A stretch of DNA of 13,561 nucleotides from positions 1-13,561 of the forward strand of contig JAYSFC010000109.1 of assembly GCA_041913505.1 (NCBI GenBank), written 5' to 3'. Source of the DNA: JAYSFC01 sp041913505 (GTDB lineage: Bacteria > Pseudomonadota > Gammaproteobacteria > Burkholderiales > Burkholderiaceae_C). A program made the position numbers and the translations under genes. Positions 1 to 7,450 of this stretch are shown here, piece after piece. Numbering within the stretch: the first letter of the stretch is position 1; each line of letters starts with the position of its first letter. The notes beneath the pieces are model-generated. The model saw only the letters and a program-made list of their open reading frames with translations, was not told the origin of the DNA and did not search any database.

Positions 1-341
1 TGCTCGAGGTGCTGCGCGAGGACTTCGTGCGCACGGCGCGCGCCAAGGGCCTGTCGCGCCGCGCCACGCTCTGGTGCCATGTGCTGCGCAACGCGATGAT
101 CCCAGTGATCACGGTCATGGGGCTGCAGTTCGCCAATCTGCTCACGGGCACCATCGTGATCGAGAACGTGTTCTACCTGCCGGGCCTGGGCCGGCTCATC
201 TTCCAATCGATCGCCAACCGCGATCTCATCGTGGTGCGCAACTGCGTGATGCTGCTGGCGGCCATGGTGGTGGTCGTGAACTTCATCGTCGACCTGCTGT
301 ACGCGGCCATCGACCCACGCGTCAAACCCGCCGATGTCTGA
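1..341 (+). CDS. ABC transporter permease, DppB/OppB type (3' part only)
   Basis: This is the C-terminal part of an inner-membrane permease of the peptide/nickel (DppB/OppB) ABC importer family; the 5' end lies outside the window and the reading frame enters at base 3. The visible 112 residues begin in the cytoplasmic EAA loop (LEVLREDFVRTARAKGLS), which docks on the ATPase subunits. A hydrophobic stretch with the family pattern VFYLPGLGRL follows, then a last membrane segment (CVMLLAAMVVVVNFIVDLLY) and the usual tail ending in DPR. The stop codon overlaps the next permease start by 8 bases (ATGTCTGA), so the two are probably translationally coupled. A GTG at base 9 is not the true start, because the frame and the conserved motif continue to its left. 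Confidence 0.93.
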   Translation, partial: LEVLREDFVRTARAKGLSRRATLWCHVLRNAMIPVITVMGLQFANLLTGTIVIENVFYLPGLGRLIFQSIANRDLIVVRNCVMLLAAMVVVVNFIVDLLYAAIDPRVKPADV

Positions 342-1170
342 ACGTCTGCGCCAATCCCGGCGCCACCCCGCTTTCGTGCTCGGCGCGCTGCTCACGCTGG
401 CGCTGCTTGGCGCGGCGGCGCTGTCCTACCTGTGGACGCCCGGCTCGCCTTACGAGATGGACCTCGAGGCCAAGCTGCTGCCCCCCGGCACGCGCCACTG
501 GCTCGGCACCGACGCCTATGGGCGCGACGTGGCCTCGCTGCTGCTCGTGGGCGCGCGCAGCTCCATCCTCGTAGGGGTCATCGCCGTGGGCATCGGCCTC
601 ACGATCGGCACGGCGCTCGGGCTGCTCGCGGCCGCGCGGCGCGGCTGGGTCGAGGAGCTCGTGATGCGCCTGGCGGACTTCACGTTCGCCTTTCCCGCCA
701 TCCTCTCGGCCATCATGCTCACGGCGGTGTTCGGCGCGGGCATCGGCAACGCCATCATCGCCATAGGCATCTTCAACATCCCCACGTTCGCGCGCGTCAC
801 GCGGGCCTCGGCCCAGGCTGTGTGGACGCGCGAATACGTGCTGGCCGCGCGAGCCTGCGGCAAGAACCGCTGGCAGATCACCTGGGGGCATGTGCTGCCC
901 AACATCCTGCCGGTGCTCATCGTGCAGGCCACGATCCAGTTCGCCATCGCCATCCTGGCCGAGGCGGCCCTCTCCTACCTGGGCCTGGGCACGCAGCCTC
1001 CGCAGCCTTCGTGGGGCCGCATGCTCAGCGAGGCGCAGACGCTGATGTTCCAGGCCCCGCTGCTCGCCGTGTGGCCTGGCGCCGCGATCGCCCTGGCCGT
1101 TCTGGGACTGAACCTGCTGGGCGACGGCCTGCGCGACCTGCTCGACCCGCGCCTTACCCGTGCACGTTGA
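334..1170 (+). CDS. ABC transporter permease, DppC/OppC type
   Basis: Second inner-membrane permease of the peptide/nickel-type importer, 278 residues, a usual length for DppC/OppC. After a short basic N-terminus (MSERLRQSRRHPAF) comes one membrane segment at about 14-33, then the family motif LGTDAYGRDVASLL (57-70) that opens the transmembrane domain. The EAA loop, the ATPase contact, is at about 167-190 (REYVLAARACGKNRW then HVLPN). Near the end are the family patterns ALSYLGLGTQPPQPSWG (212-228) and GDGLRDLLDPR. It should pair with the partial permease upstream to form the channel. The ATG overlaps the upstream stop by 8 bases, and its own TGA shares one base with the next ATG (TGATG). The substrate cannot be told from the permease. 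Confidence 0.95.
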   Translation: MSERLRQSRRHPAFVLGALLTLALLGAAALSYLWTPGSPYEMDLEAKLLPPGTRHWLGTDAYGRDVASLLLVGARSSILVGVIAVGIGLTIGTALGLLAAARRGWVEELVMRLADFTFAFPAILSAIMLTAVFGAGIGNAIIAIGIFNIPTFARVTRASAQAVWTREYVLAARACGKNRWQITWGHVLPNILPVLIVQATIQFAIAILAEAALSYLGLGTQPPQPSWGRMLSEAQTLMFQAPLLAVWPGAAIALAVLGLNLLGDGLRDLLDPRLTRAR

Positions 1171-2159
1171 TGCTCGAAGTATCGAACCTCCGCATCCACC
1201 TGCCCACGCGCCGCGGCATGGCCGAGGCCGTGCGCGGCGTGGACTTCACGCTCGCGCGCGGCGCCACGCTGGGCCTGATTGGCGAATCGGGCTGCGGCAA
1301 ATCGCTCACGGCGCTCGCGCTGATGGGGCTGCTGCCCGAGGGCGCCCGCGCCACGGGCAGCGTCCGCTTCGACGGCCAGGAACTGCTGGGCCTGAGCGAC
1401 CGCACGCTGCAAGGCCTGCGCGGCAACCGCATCGCCATGGTGTTCCAGGAGCCCATGACGGCACTGAACCCCGTGCACAGCATTGGCCGCCAGGTAGCCG
1501 AGCCGCTGCGCCTGCACCGGGGCCTGTCCGCTTCGGTGGCCCGTGCAGAGGCCATCGCCCTGCTCGACCGCGTGGGCATCCCTGACGCAGCACGGCGCTT
1601 CGACGCCTACCCGCACCAGTTCTCGGGCGGGCAGCGCCAGCGCATCACCATTGCGATGGCGCTGGCCTGCGGGCCCGACCTGCTGATCGCCGACGAGCCC
1701 ACCACGGCGCTCGACGCCACGGTGCAGCGCCAGATCCTGCGGCTCATCCAGGAGCTTGTGGCCGAGCGCGGCATGGCGCTGATCCTGATCTCGCACGACC
1801 TCGGCGTGATCGCGCAGAACGTGGACCGCATGCTCGTGATGTACGGCGGCAGCGTGGTCGAGAGCGGCCCGACGGCCGAGGTGTTCGCGGCCATGGGCCA
1901 CCCCTACACGCGCGGACTGTTCGCGGCGCGGCCACACCTGGGCCGGCCGCTCGCACCCGGCCAGCGCCTGCCCACCATCGCAGGCACCGTGCCCGAGCTC
2001 ACAGACCTGCCCGCAGGCTGCCCCTTCGCGGGCCGCTGCGCCTGGACCGAACCCCGCTGCCACACCGAGCGCCCCGGCGCCACGCGCCTTGCGCACGGCA
2101 CGCACGAAGTGCGCTGCCTGCGGCCCGAAGCCATCGCCGCCACGCTGCCTGCCGCATGA
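1170..2159 (+). CDS. ABC transporter ATP-binding protein, DppD/OppD-like
   Basis: One of the two ATPase subunits that power the importer at the cytoplasmic face of the membrane; 329 residues. All the ABC motifs are visible: Walker A GESGCGKS (38-45), Q-loop Q93, signature FSGGQ (151-155), Walker B LLIADEP (171-177) and the switch histidine H209. The C-terminal extension typical of this subfamily is present: the HPYTRGL segment (244-250) and a cysteine-containing tail, CPFAGRC then C297 and C316 (cysteines 284, 290, 297, 316). In some DppD proteins such cysteines bind an iron-sulfur cluster; that is family knowledge and is not shown here. I chose the ATG at 1170, which overlaps the permease stop, because conserved sequence (MLEVSNLRI) starts there. 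A much longer open frame to the left only reads through the permease gene in another frame. Confidence 0.95.
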   Translation: MLEVSNLRIHLPTRRGMAEAVRGVDFTLARGATLGLIGESGCGKSLTALALMGLLPEGARATGSVRFDGQELLGLSDRTLQGLRGNRIAMVFQEPMTALNPVHSIGRQVAEPLRLHRGLSASVARAEAIALLDRVGIPDAARRFDAYPHQFSGGQRQRITIAMALACGPDLLIADEPTTALDATVQRQILRLIQELVAERGMALILISHDLGVIAQNVDRMLVMYGGSVVESGPTAEVFAAMGHPYTRGLFAARPHLGRPLAPGQRLPTIAGTVPELTDLPAGCPFAGRCAWTEPRCHTERPGATRLAHGTHEVRCLRPEAIAATLPAA

Positions 2160-2980
2160 CCTTCGCCACCGCCCCTCTGCTCGAAGTGCGCGACCTGCAC
2201 CGCGCCTACCGGCTGCCGCGCGAGCGCCTGTTCGCGCCGCCGCCGCTGGTGCACGCGCTGAACGGCGTGGGCTTCGAGATCGCAGCGGGCCGCAGCCTCG
2301 GCATCGTGGGCGAATCGGGCTCGGGCAAATCCACGCTGGCGCGCATCGTGATGGCGCTGGACACGCCCACGGCCGGCAGCGTGCACCTGCGGGGCCAGGA
2401 CCTGCACGCGCTCGCCCCCGAGGCGCTGCGCGCCGCACGGCGCGATGTCCAGATGGTGTTCCAGGACCCCTACGGCTCACTCGACCCGCGCCAGACGGTC
2501 GCGCACACCGTGGCCGAGCCGCTGCAGGCCTTGGGCGGCACCAGCCGCGCCGAGCAGCGCGAGCGCGCCGTCGAAGCGCTAGCCGCGGTGGGCCTGCGCG
2601 CCACCGACGGTGGCAAATACCCGCACGAGTTCTCCGGCGGCCAGCGCCAGCGCATCGCGATCGCGCGGGCCCTCATCACGCGCCCGCGCCTCATCGTGGC
2701 CGACGAGCCCGTGAGCGCGCTCGACGTCTCGGTGCAGGCCCAGGTGCTGAACCTGCTGCAGGACCTGCGCGAGCGCTTCGGCATCAGCTACTTGCTCATC
2801 AGCCACGACCTCGCCGTGGTCCAGCACCTGTGCGACGAGGTGGCCGTGCTCTGCCAGGGGCGCATAGTGGAGCGCGGCACGCCCGCCGCACTGTTCGGCC
2901 ATGCCCAGCACCCGTACACGCGCGCGCTGGTCGACGCGGTGCCCGAGGCGCTGCCGGCGCCGCACGCAGCCGTGGTGTAA
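2156..2980 (+). CDS. ABC transporter ATP-binding protein, DppF/OppF-like, short C-terminus
   Basis: Second ATPase subunit, 274 residues, expected to form a heterodimer with the preceding ATPase. Walker A GESGSGKS (52-59), Q103, signature FSGGQ (159-163), Walker B LIVADEP (179-185) and H217 are all intact, so it should hydrolyse ATP. The N-terminal pattern, with an inserted loop before ALNGVGFEI, is typical of the F subunit. It starts in an ATGA overlap with the preceding gene. The protein stops about 20 residues after the HPYTRAL motif (252-258). It therefore lacks the cysteine-containing tail (CPF..RC) that many DppF/OppF proteins carry and that its partner here has. No such tail appears in the 65 bases after the stop, so this looks like a naturally short form and not a recent frameshift. 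Confidence 0.94.
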   Translation: MTFATAPLLEVRDLHRAYRLPRERLFAPPPLVHALNGVGFEIAAGRSLGIVGESGSGKSTLARIVMALDTPTAGSVHLRGQDLHALAPEALRAARRDVQMVFQDPYGSLDPRQTVAHTVAEPLQALGGTSRAEQRERAVEALAAVGLRATDGGKYPHEFSGGQRQRIAIARALITRPRLIVADEPVSALDVSVQAQVLNLLQDLRERFGISYLLISHDLAVVQHLCDEVAVLCQGRIVERGTPAALFGHAQHPYTRALVDAVPEALPAPHAAVV

Positions 2981-2991
2981 AAAGCTGCCAT

Positions 2992-3010
2992 GCCCGCACA
3001 CCGCGCGGGC
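2992..3010 (+). other. Short GC hairpin in the leader of the binding-protein gene
   Basis: A perfect 6-base inverted repeat, GCCCGC (2992-2997) and GCGGGC (3005-3010), encloses a 7-base loop. It lies 11 bases after the stop of the second ATPase gene and 35 bases before the binding-protein start. A run of five T (3024-3028) follows 13 bases later, too far for a classical intrinsic terminator. It could mark a processing or mRNA-stabilising site that sets binding-protein levels apart from the membrane subunits, or it could be chance in GC-rich DNA. Confidence 0.3.
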
Positions 3011-3029
3011 GCCTGCTGTATCGTTTTTC

Positions 3030-3035
3030 AGGAGA
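3030..3035 (+). promoter_or_regulatory. Ribosome binding site of the solute-binding protein gene
   Basis: AGGAGA lies 10 bases before the ATG at 3046 and fits a Shine-Dalgarno sequence. It supports that start. It also shows that this gene has its own translation initiation, unlike the coupled permease and ATPase genes before it. Confidence 0.7.
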
Positions 3036-3045
3036 CTAGCGAACC

Positions 3046-4539
3046 ATGTTGAACCGTCGATCCGTCCTGGCTGGCAGCGCTCTGGCCACGGCCGTGCTCA
3101 CGCAGCCTCTCGGCGCCTGGGCACAGGATAAAAAGAAGGACGCCGTGACCCTGGCCATGACGCTGGAACCGCCGGGGCTCGACCCGACGGCAGGCGCCGC
3201 CTCCGCCATCGGCGAGGTGGTGCTCTACAACATCTTCGAGACGCTCACCAAGATCAACTCCGACGGCAGCGTCTCGCCGCTGCTGGCCGAGAGCTGGGAG
3301 GTCTCGCCCGACCTCAAGACCTACACCTTCCGGCTGCGCCGCGGCGTGAAGTTCCAGAACGGCGAGCCGTTCAACGCCGCCGCCGTGCAGTTTTCGTTCG
3401 AACGCGCGGGCGGCGACAAGAGCACCAACAAGGACCGGCGCACCTTTGCCAACCTGACCACCCAGGTGGTGGATGAGTACACGGTGGTCGTCATCCACAA
3501 GGACATCGACCCCGACTTCCTCTTCGTGCTGGGCCAGGCCACAGCCATCATCGTCGAGCCCAAGAGCGCCAACACCAACGCCACCAAGCCCGTGGGCACG
3601 GGCCCGTACAAGCTCGATGCGTGGTCCAGGGGCGCCTCGGTCACCCTGGGCCGCTGGGACGGCTACCGCAACCCCGCGGCGGCGCGCATCCGCCGTGCCA
3701 CGTTCCGCTTCATCCCCGACCCGGCCGCGCAGGTGGCCGCGCTGCTCGCGGGCGACGTGGACGCGTTCCCGCGCGTCACGCCGCGCAGCCTGGAGCAGTT
3801 CAAGGCCAACCCGCGCTTCCAGGTGATCGTGAGCGGCTCGCGCGCCAAGACCATCCTGGCCATGAACAACCAGCGCAAGCCGCTTACCGACGTGCGCGTG
3901 CGCCGCGCCATCGCCGCCGCCATCGACCGCAAGGCCGTGATCCAGGGCGCCGCCGACGGCCTGGGCGTGCCCATCGGCAGCCACTACGTGCCCGGCGCCT
4001 TCGGTTACGTGGACACCACGGGCCTCAACCCCTACGACATCGAGAAGGCCCGCAAGCTGCTGGCCGAGGCGGGCGTGAAAACGCCGCTCGAACTCACGAT
4101 GACGCTGCCGCCCACGCCCTATGCGCGCCAGGGCGGCGAGGTCATCGCAGCCCAGCTTGCCAAGGTGGGCATCGTGGCCAAGCTACAGAACGTGGAGTGG
4201 GCCCAGTGGCTCAGCGGCACCTACGGCGCCAAGAACTACGACCTGACGCTGATCTCGCACGTGGAGCCCTTCGACCTCGCCAATTTCGCCAAGCCCGACT
4301 ACTACTGGGGCTACCGCTCGGAGAAGTTCAACGCGCTGTTCGAGAAGATCCAGAACGCAGCCCGCCCCGCGGACCGCGCACGCCTGCTGGGTGACGCGCA
4401 GCGCCTGCTTGCCGAGGACTCCGTGCATGCCTTCCTGTACCAGCCCCAATGGGTCACGGTGGCCGCCAAGAACCTGCGCGGGCTGTGGAAGGACATGCCG
4501 GTGTTCGTGAACGACCTTTCCGCGCTGTCCTGGGGTTAA
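3046..4539 (+). CDS. ABC transporter solute-binding protein, peptide/nickel family (SBP_bac_5)
   Basis: Periplasmic substrate receptor of the importer; 497 residues, a normal length for the family. The N-terminus is an export signal: MLNRRSVLAG, a hydrophobic stretch to about residue 21, and a likely cleavage after AWA (24-26). The twin arginine with following RRSVLAG resembles Tat signals that are common on binding proteins of this bacterial group, but Sec export is also possible. The mature part shows the family pattern: PPGLDP (42-47), LLAESWEVSPD (79-89), then YTFRLRRGVKFQNGEPF (93-109) and a GTGPYKL segment. The gene lies after the ATPases, with a 65-base leader, and the amidase follows 8 bases later. 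The family binds peptides, nickel, opines, glutathione and other compounds, so the ligand is open; the amidase partner suggests an amide. Confidence 0.93.
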   Translation: MLNRRSVLAGSALATAVLTQPLGAWAQDKKKDAVTLAMTLEPPGLDPTAGAASAIGEVVLYNIFETLTKINSDGSVSPLLAESWEVSPDLKTYTFRLRRGVKFQNGEPFNAAAVQFSFERAGGDKSTNKDRRTFANLTTQVVDEYTVVVIHKDIDPDFLFVLGQATAIIVEPKSANTNATKPVGTGPYKLDAWSRGASVTLGRWDGYRNPAAARIRRATFRFIPDPAAQVAALLAGDVDAFPRVTPRSLEQFKANPRFQVIVSGSRAKTILAMNNQRKPLTDVRVRRAIAAAIDRKAVIQGAADGLGVPIGSHYVPGAFGYVDTTGLNPYDIEKARKLLAEAGVKTPLELTMTLPPTPYARQGGEVIAAQLAKVGIVAKLQNVEWAQWLSGTYGAKNYDLTLISHVEPFDLANFAKPDYYWGYRSEKFNALFEKIQNAARPADRARLLGDAQRLLAEDSVHAFLYQPQWVTVAAKNLRGLWKDMPVFVNDLSALSWG

Positions 4540-4547
4540 GGCCGGGC

Positions 4548-5951
4548 ATGACCGCGCTCCACGACCTTTCGGCCCGCGAACTGCTGGCCGCCTACCGCAC
4601 GCACAGCCTCTCGCCCGTGGAAGTCACGCAAGACGTGCTCGACCACATCGCACGCTGGGAGCCGCACCTGTGCGCCACCTACCTGCTGCGCCCTGACGCA
4701 GCCCTGGCCCAGGCCCGTGCGAGCGAAGCGCGCTGGCGCGCGGGCCGGCCGCAAGGCCTGCTTGACGGCGTGCCCGCCACCATCAAGGAGAACATCACCA
4801 CGCGCGGCGACCCGCTGCCGCTGGGCACGGCCGCCAGCCTGCTCACTCCGGCCGCTGCCGACGCGCCACCCGCCGCTCGCCTGCGCGAAGCCGGGGCCGT
4901 GCTCTTCGCCAAGACCACCATGCCCGACTACGGCATGCTGTCCTCGGGCCTGTCGTCCTTCCACCCGCTCGCGCGCAACCCGTGGGATTTGAGCAAGGGC
5001 CCGGGCGGGTCGAGCGCGGGCGGCGGTGCGGCGGCCGCGGCGGGCTACGGGCCGCTGCACGTGGGCACCGACATCGGCGGATCGCTGCGCCTGCCTGCGA
5101 GCTGGTGCGGCATCTTCAGCCTCAAGCCCAGCCTGGGGCGCATTCCGATCGACCCGCCCTACCAGGGCCGCGCCGCCGGCCCGATGACGCGCACCGTGGC
5201 CGACGCCGCGCTCATGATGCAGGTGCTCAGCGCCCCCGACGTGCGCGACAGCATGGGCCTGCCGGACCAGGCCATCGCGTGGGATCGTTTCGACGCCACA
5301 ACCGAGGACCTGCGCGGCCTGCGCCTGGGCCTGCTGCTTGACGCGGGCTGCGGCCTGCCCCTGGAGCCCGAGGTGCGCGCTGCCGTCGAACAGGCCGCGC
5401 GCTATTTCGAACAGGCGGGCGCCACCGTCGAGCCCATGGCGCCCTTCCTGACCCCGGCCATGCTCGACGGCATGGACCGCTTCTGGCGCATGCGCTCCCA
5501 CGTGGACCTGCAGGCCCTGCCCGAGGCGCGCCGTGCACTGGTGCTGCCCTACATCCGCGCCTGGGCCGAGAGCGCCGCGGGCATGAGCGGCTTGGAAGTC
5601 TTCCACGCCAGCCAGCAGTTCCACGCCACCCGCGTGGCCACGGTGCGGGCCTGCGCCGCGTTCGACTACGTGCTCTCGCCCGTGGCCCCCATGCCCGCCT
5701 TCGCGGCCGAGCTGCCCTCGCCCACCAACGACCCGCTGCGGCCGCTGGAGCACATTGCCTTCACGGTGCCGTTCAACATGTCGGAGCAACCCGCCGCCTC
5801 GGTCAACTGTGGCTACACGTCCGATGGCCTGCCCATCGGCCTGCAGATCGCGGGCCCCCGCTTCGACGACCTGGGCGTGCTGCGCATGGCCCACGCCTTC
5901 GAGCAGCTGCGCGGGCCGCAGCGCCCCTGGCCCACGCCGCCCGGCGCCTGA
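4548..5951 (+). CDS. Amidase (amidase-signature family)
   Basis: Cytoplasmic amide hydrolase of the amidase-signature family, 467 residues, with no signal peptide. The Ser-cisSer-Lys catalytic triad can be placed: K80 in ATIKENI, S155 in PGGSSAGGG and nucleophile S179 in GTDIGGSLR. The 24-residue gap between the two serines matches characterised members such as malonamidase E2. The C-terminal family pattern GLPIGLQIAGPRFDD (427-441) is present. The start is the ATG at 4548, just past the binding-protein stop, where the conserved sequence (MTALHDLSARELLAAY) begins; the open frame further left only overlaps the binding-protein gene. It is not likely to be the GatA subunit of the tRNA amidotransferase, because no gatB or gatC is nearby and the gene is embedded in a transport operon. 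It probably hydrolyses the imported compound or a product of it. Confidence 0.93.
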   Translation: MTALHDLSARELLAAYRTHSLSPVEVTQDVLDHIARWEPHLCATYLLRPDAALAQARASEARWRAGRPQGLLDGVPATIKENITTRGDPLPLGTAASLLTPAAADAPPAARLREAGAVLFAKTTMPDYGMLSSGLSSFHPLARNPWDLSKGPGGSSAGGGAAAAAGYGPLHVGTDIGGSLRLPASWCGIFSLKPSLGRIPIDPPYQGRAAGPMTRTVADAALMMQVLSAPDVRDSMGLPDQAIAWDRFDATTEDLRGLRLGLLLDAGCGLPLEPEVRAAVEQAARYFEQAGATVEPMAPFLTPAMLDGMDRFWRMRSHVDLQALPEARRALVLPYIRAWAESAAGMSGLEVFHASQQFHATRVATVRACAAFDYVLSPVAPMPAFAAELPSPTNDPLRPLEHIAFTVPFNMSEQPAASVNCGYTSDGLPIGLQIAGPRFDDLGVLRMAHAFEQLRGPQRPWPTPPGA

Positions 5952-5954
5952 CGC

Positions 5955-6641
5955 CTACGCCGCGCGCGGCGGGGCCTGCAGCCGGGTCTGGTCGTAGACG
6001 GGCTGCGCGGGCAGGCCCTCGAGGTGGCGCGTGTCGGCCCACTGCAGGATGTCGATGCCGCCGCCCTCACGCAGGCGCACGCGGTTGAGCGCGGCGTTGG
6101 GAATGCTGCTGCGGCGAGGCCCCGCAAGGCCCAGGCCCTGCGCGGTGCGCCAGACCATGTCGAGCACGCCGCCGTGGGTGACCACCACCACGGTGCGCCC
6201 TGGCTGCGCCTGGGCGACGCGCTGCAGCGCCTGCATCACACGCGCGTGGAACTGGCGCGCCGTCTCGCCGCCGGGCATGCCGCCGTCGGGATCGAAGCGC
6301 AGCCACTGGGACCAGGCCTCGGCATGGTCGCGCTGGATGTCCTGCACGCGCAGGCCATCGACAAGGCCGAAGCTCTGCTCGCGCAGGCCGGGGTCGGTGA
6401 GCACGTCGAGGGACAGCGCCGGCAGCAGATGGCCGAGCAGCAGCGCGGCCGTCTGGCGCGCCCGCACGAGGTCGCTGCTGGCGAGGTGGTCCACCGCCAC
6501 GCGCTCGGCCGCGAGCCGCTCGGCCAGGCGCCGCGCCTGCTCATGGCCCGTGGCGTTGAGGGGCACGTCCACTTGGCCCTGGAAGCGCAGCTCGCGGTTC
6601 CAGTCAGTCTCGCCGTGGCGCACGAGGATCAGTTCGGTCAT
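5955..6641 (-). CDS. Histidine phosphatase family protein (phosphoglycerate mutase-like)
   Basis: Cytoplasmic phosphatase or mutase of the histidine phosphatase superfamily; 228 residues, near the length of GpmB/CobC-type members. The phosphate-accepting histidine is in the N-terminal LVRHGET motif (R8, H9). The other pocket residues are visible as R60 or a neighbour in SSDLVRARQTA, E88 in LREQSFG, and H156 in VVVTHGG. The pattern RFQGQVDVPLNATGHEQA (19-36) is typical of the family. The substrate is not predictable: phosphosugars, nucleotides and alpha-ribazole phosphate are all possible. Only 3 bases separate its stop from that of the convergent amidase gene, so no terminator fits between them. 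The ATG at 6641 begins directly with the conserved MTELILVRHG. Confidence 0.92.
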   Translation of the reverse strand: MTELILVRHGETDWNRELRFQGQVDVPLNATGHEQARRLAERLAAERVAVDHLASSDLVRARQTAALLLGHLLPALSLDVLTDPGLREQSFGLVDGLRVQDIQRDHAEAWSQWLRFDPDGGMPGGETARQFHARVMQALQRVAQAQPGRTVVVVTHGGVLDMVWRTAQGLGLAGPRRSSIPNAALNRVRLREGGGIDILQWADTRHLEGLPAQPVYDQTRLQAPPRAA

Positions 6642-6677
6642 GGCCTCATTATCGGCCGCCTGCGTGGCATTTGCATG

Positions 6678-6731
6678 AAAAGGCGCCGACAGCCCGCATC
6701 CACGTGGCGTTTTCAGCTATGAATTTAATAG
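6678..6731 (+). repeat. Intergenic repeat, copy 1 (AGCTA-N6-TAATAG type)
   Basis: The 90-base gap between the exporter and phosphatase genes holds an AT-rich block, AGCTA (6715-6719), six bases, then TAATAG (6726-6731). AAAAGGCGCC (6678-6687) lies 27 bases before AGCTA. The same layout recurs at 11618-11670 with the same 6- and 27-base spacings. The left part can also fold: GAAAAGGCGCC (6677-6687) pairs imperfectly with GGCGTTTTC (6706-6714). On the - strand this is an A-rich/T-rich stem past the exporter stop, so it could help end that transcript. From memory, short intergenic repeats of this kind are common in Comamonadaceae. Confidence 0.55.
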
Positions 6732-7382
6732 TTACCGCTGCGCCGTGGCCAGGCGCACGGCCAGGCCCAGGAACACCAGGCCCGCCACGCGGTTGAGCAC
6801 GGCCTGCGCGCGCGCCGAGCGCAGCAGCACCGCGCCGAACACGCCCGAGAAGCAGGCGATGGCGCCGAACACGATCAGCGTGGCCAGCATGAACACCACG
6901 CCCAGCACCATGAGCTGCGCGGCCACACTGCCGCGCGCGGGATCGGCGAACTGCGGCAGGAACGCCAGGAAGAAGATCAGCACCTTGGGGTTGGTAAGGT
7001 TCATGACCATGCCGCGCCCCACCATGCGCGCAGGCCCGCCCGCGCGGGCGCCGCCACCGCCCTCGGCGGCCTGCGCGGCGCCGCCTGGCGTGGCGGCCGG
7101 CGCGCGCAACGCCTGCCAGGCCAGGTACGCCAGGTAGGCCGCGCCCAGCACCTTCAGCACCGTGAACGCCATGCTGGACGCCGCGAACACCGCCGCCAGC
7201 CCCAGCGCCACGGCCGCCGTGTGCACCACCAGCCCCATGCACAGGCCCAGCACCACACACATGCCAGCGCGCCAGCCACGCTGCGCGGACTGCAGCAGCA
7301 CGAAGACGTTGTCAGGACCGGGCGTGAGGCCCAGCAGCACGGCAACACCGAAGAACGCGACGAGGGTTTCGATCGAGGGCAT
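6732..7382 (-). CDS. LysE/RhtB family amino-acid exporter
   Basis: Inner-membrane exporter of the LysE/RhtB superfamily, 216 residues, with about six membrane segments. These proteins use the proton gradient to pump out amino acids or related metabolites. The N-terminal family motif LLGLTPGPDNVFVLLQSA (16-33) is intact, as is the central MNLTNPKVLIFFLAFLPQF (127-145). Between the third and fourth segments lies a Gly/Ala-rich loop (about 94-119) with little complexity, longer than in many members. The ATG at 7382 is directly before the first membrane segment; I see no strong Shine-Dalgarno sequence. A 68-base gap separates it from the small gene upstream, so it may have its own promoter. The substrate is unknown. 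Confidence 0.92.
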   Translation of the reverse strand: MPSIETLVAFFGVAVLLGLTPGPDNVFVLLQSAQRGWRAGMCVVLGLCMGLVVHTAAVALGLAAVFAASSMAFTVLKVLGAAYLAYLAWQALRAPAATPGGAAQAAEGGGGARAGGPARMVGRGMVMNLTNPKVLIFFLAFLPQFADPARGSVAAQLMVLGVVFMLATLIVFGAIACFSGVFGAVLLRSARAQAVLNRVAGLVFLGLAVRLATAQR

Positions 7383-7450
7383 GGGGCAGGCGGTTCAAGG
7401 CAAAAGGGCATTGTGCCCGCGGCGGCCGGGGCCACGCATGGTGTCTTGCC

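Noticed and set aside
975..2480. A 501-codon open frame on the - strand across the transporter genes
   Set aside because: Antisense shadow of two clear ABC ATPase genes; composition is low in complexity and no domain is visible.
4548..5951. Amidase as GatA of the Asp/Glu-tRNA amidotransferase
   Set aside because: No gatB or gatC is nearby, and the gene sits directly behind a transporter binding-protein gene; family resemblance alone does not support this role.
6648..6653. GATAAT on the - strand as a -10 promoter box of the phosphatase gene
   Set aside because: It is only 6 bases from the ATG and has no good -35 partner at 16 to 18 bases, so it would need an almost leaderless transcript.
7383..7450. 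GC-rich inverted repeat around 7407-7440 as a terminator or promoter
   Set aside because: Pairing is imperfect and there is no T run; in DNA this GC-rich it is not above chance by eye.
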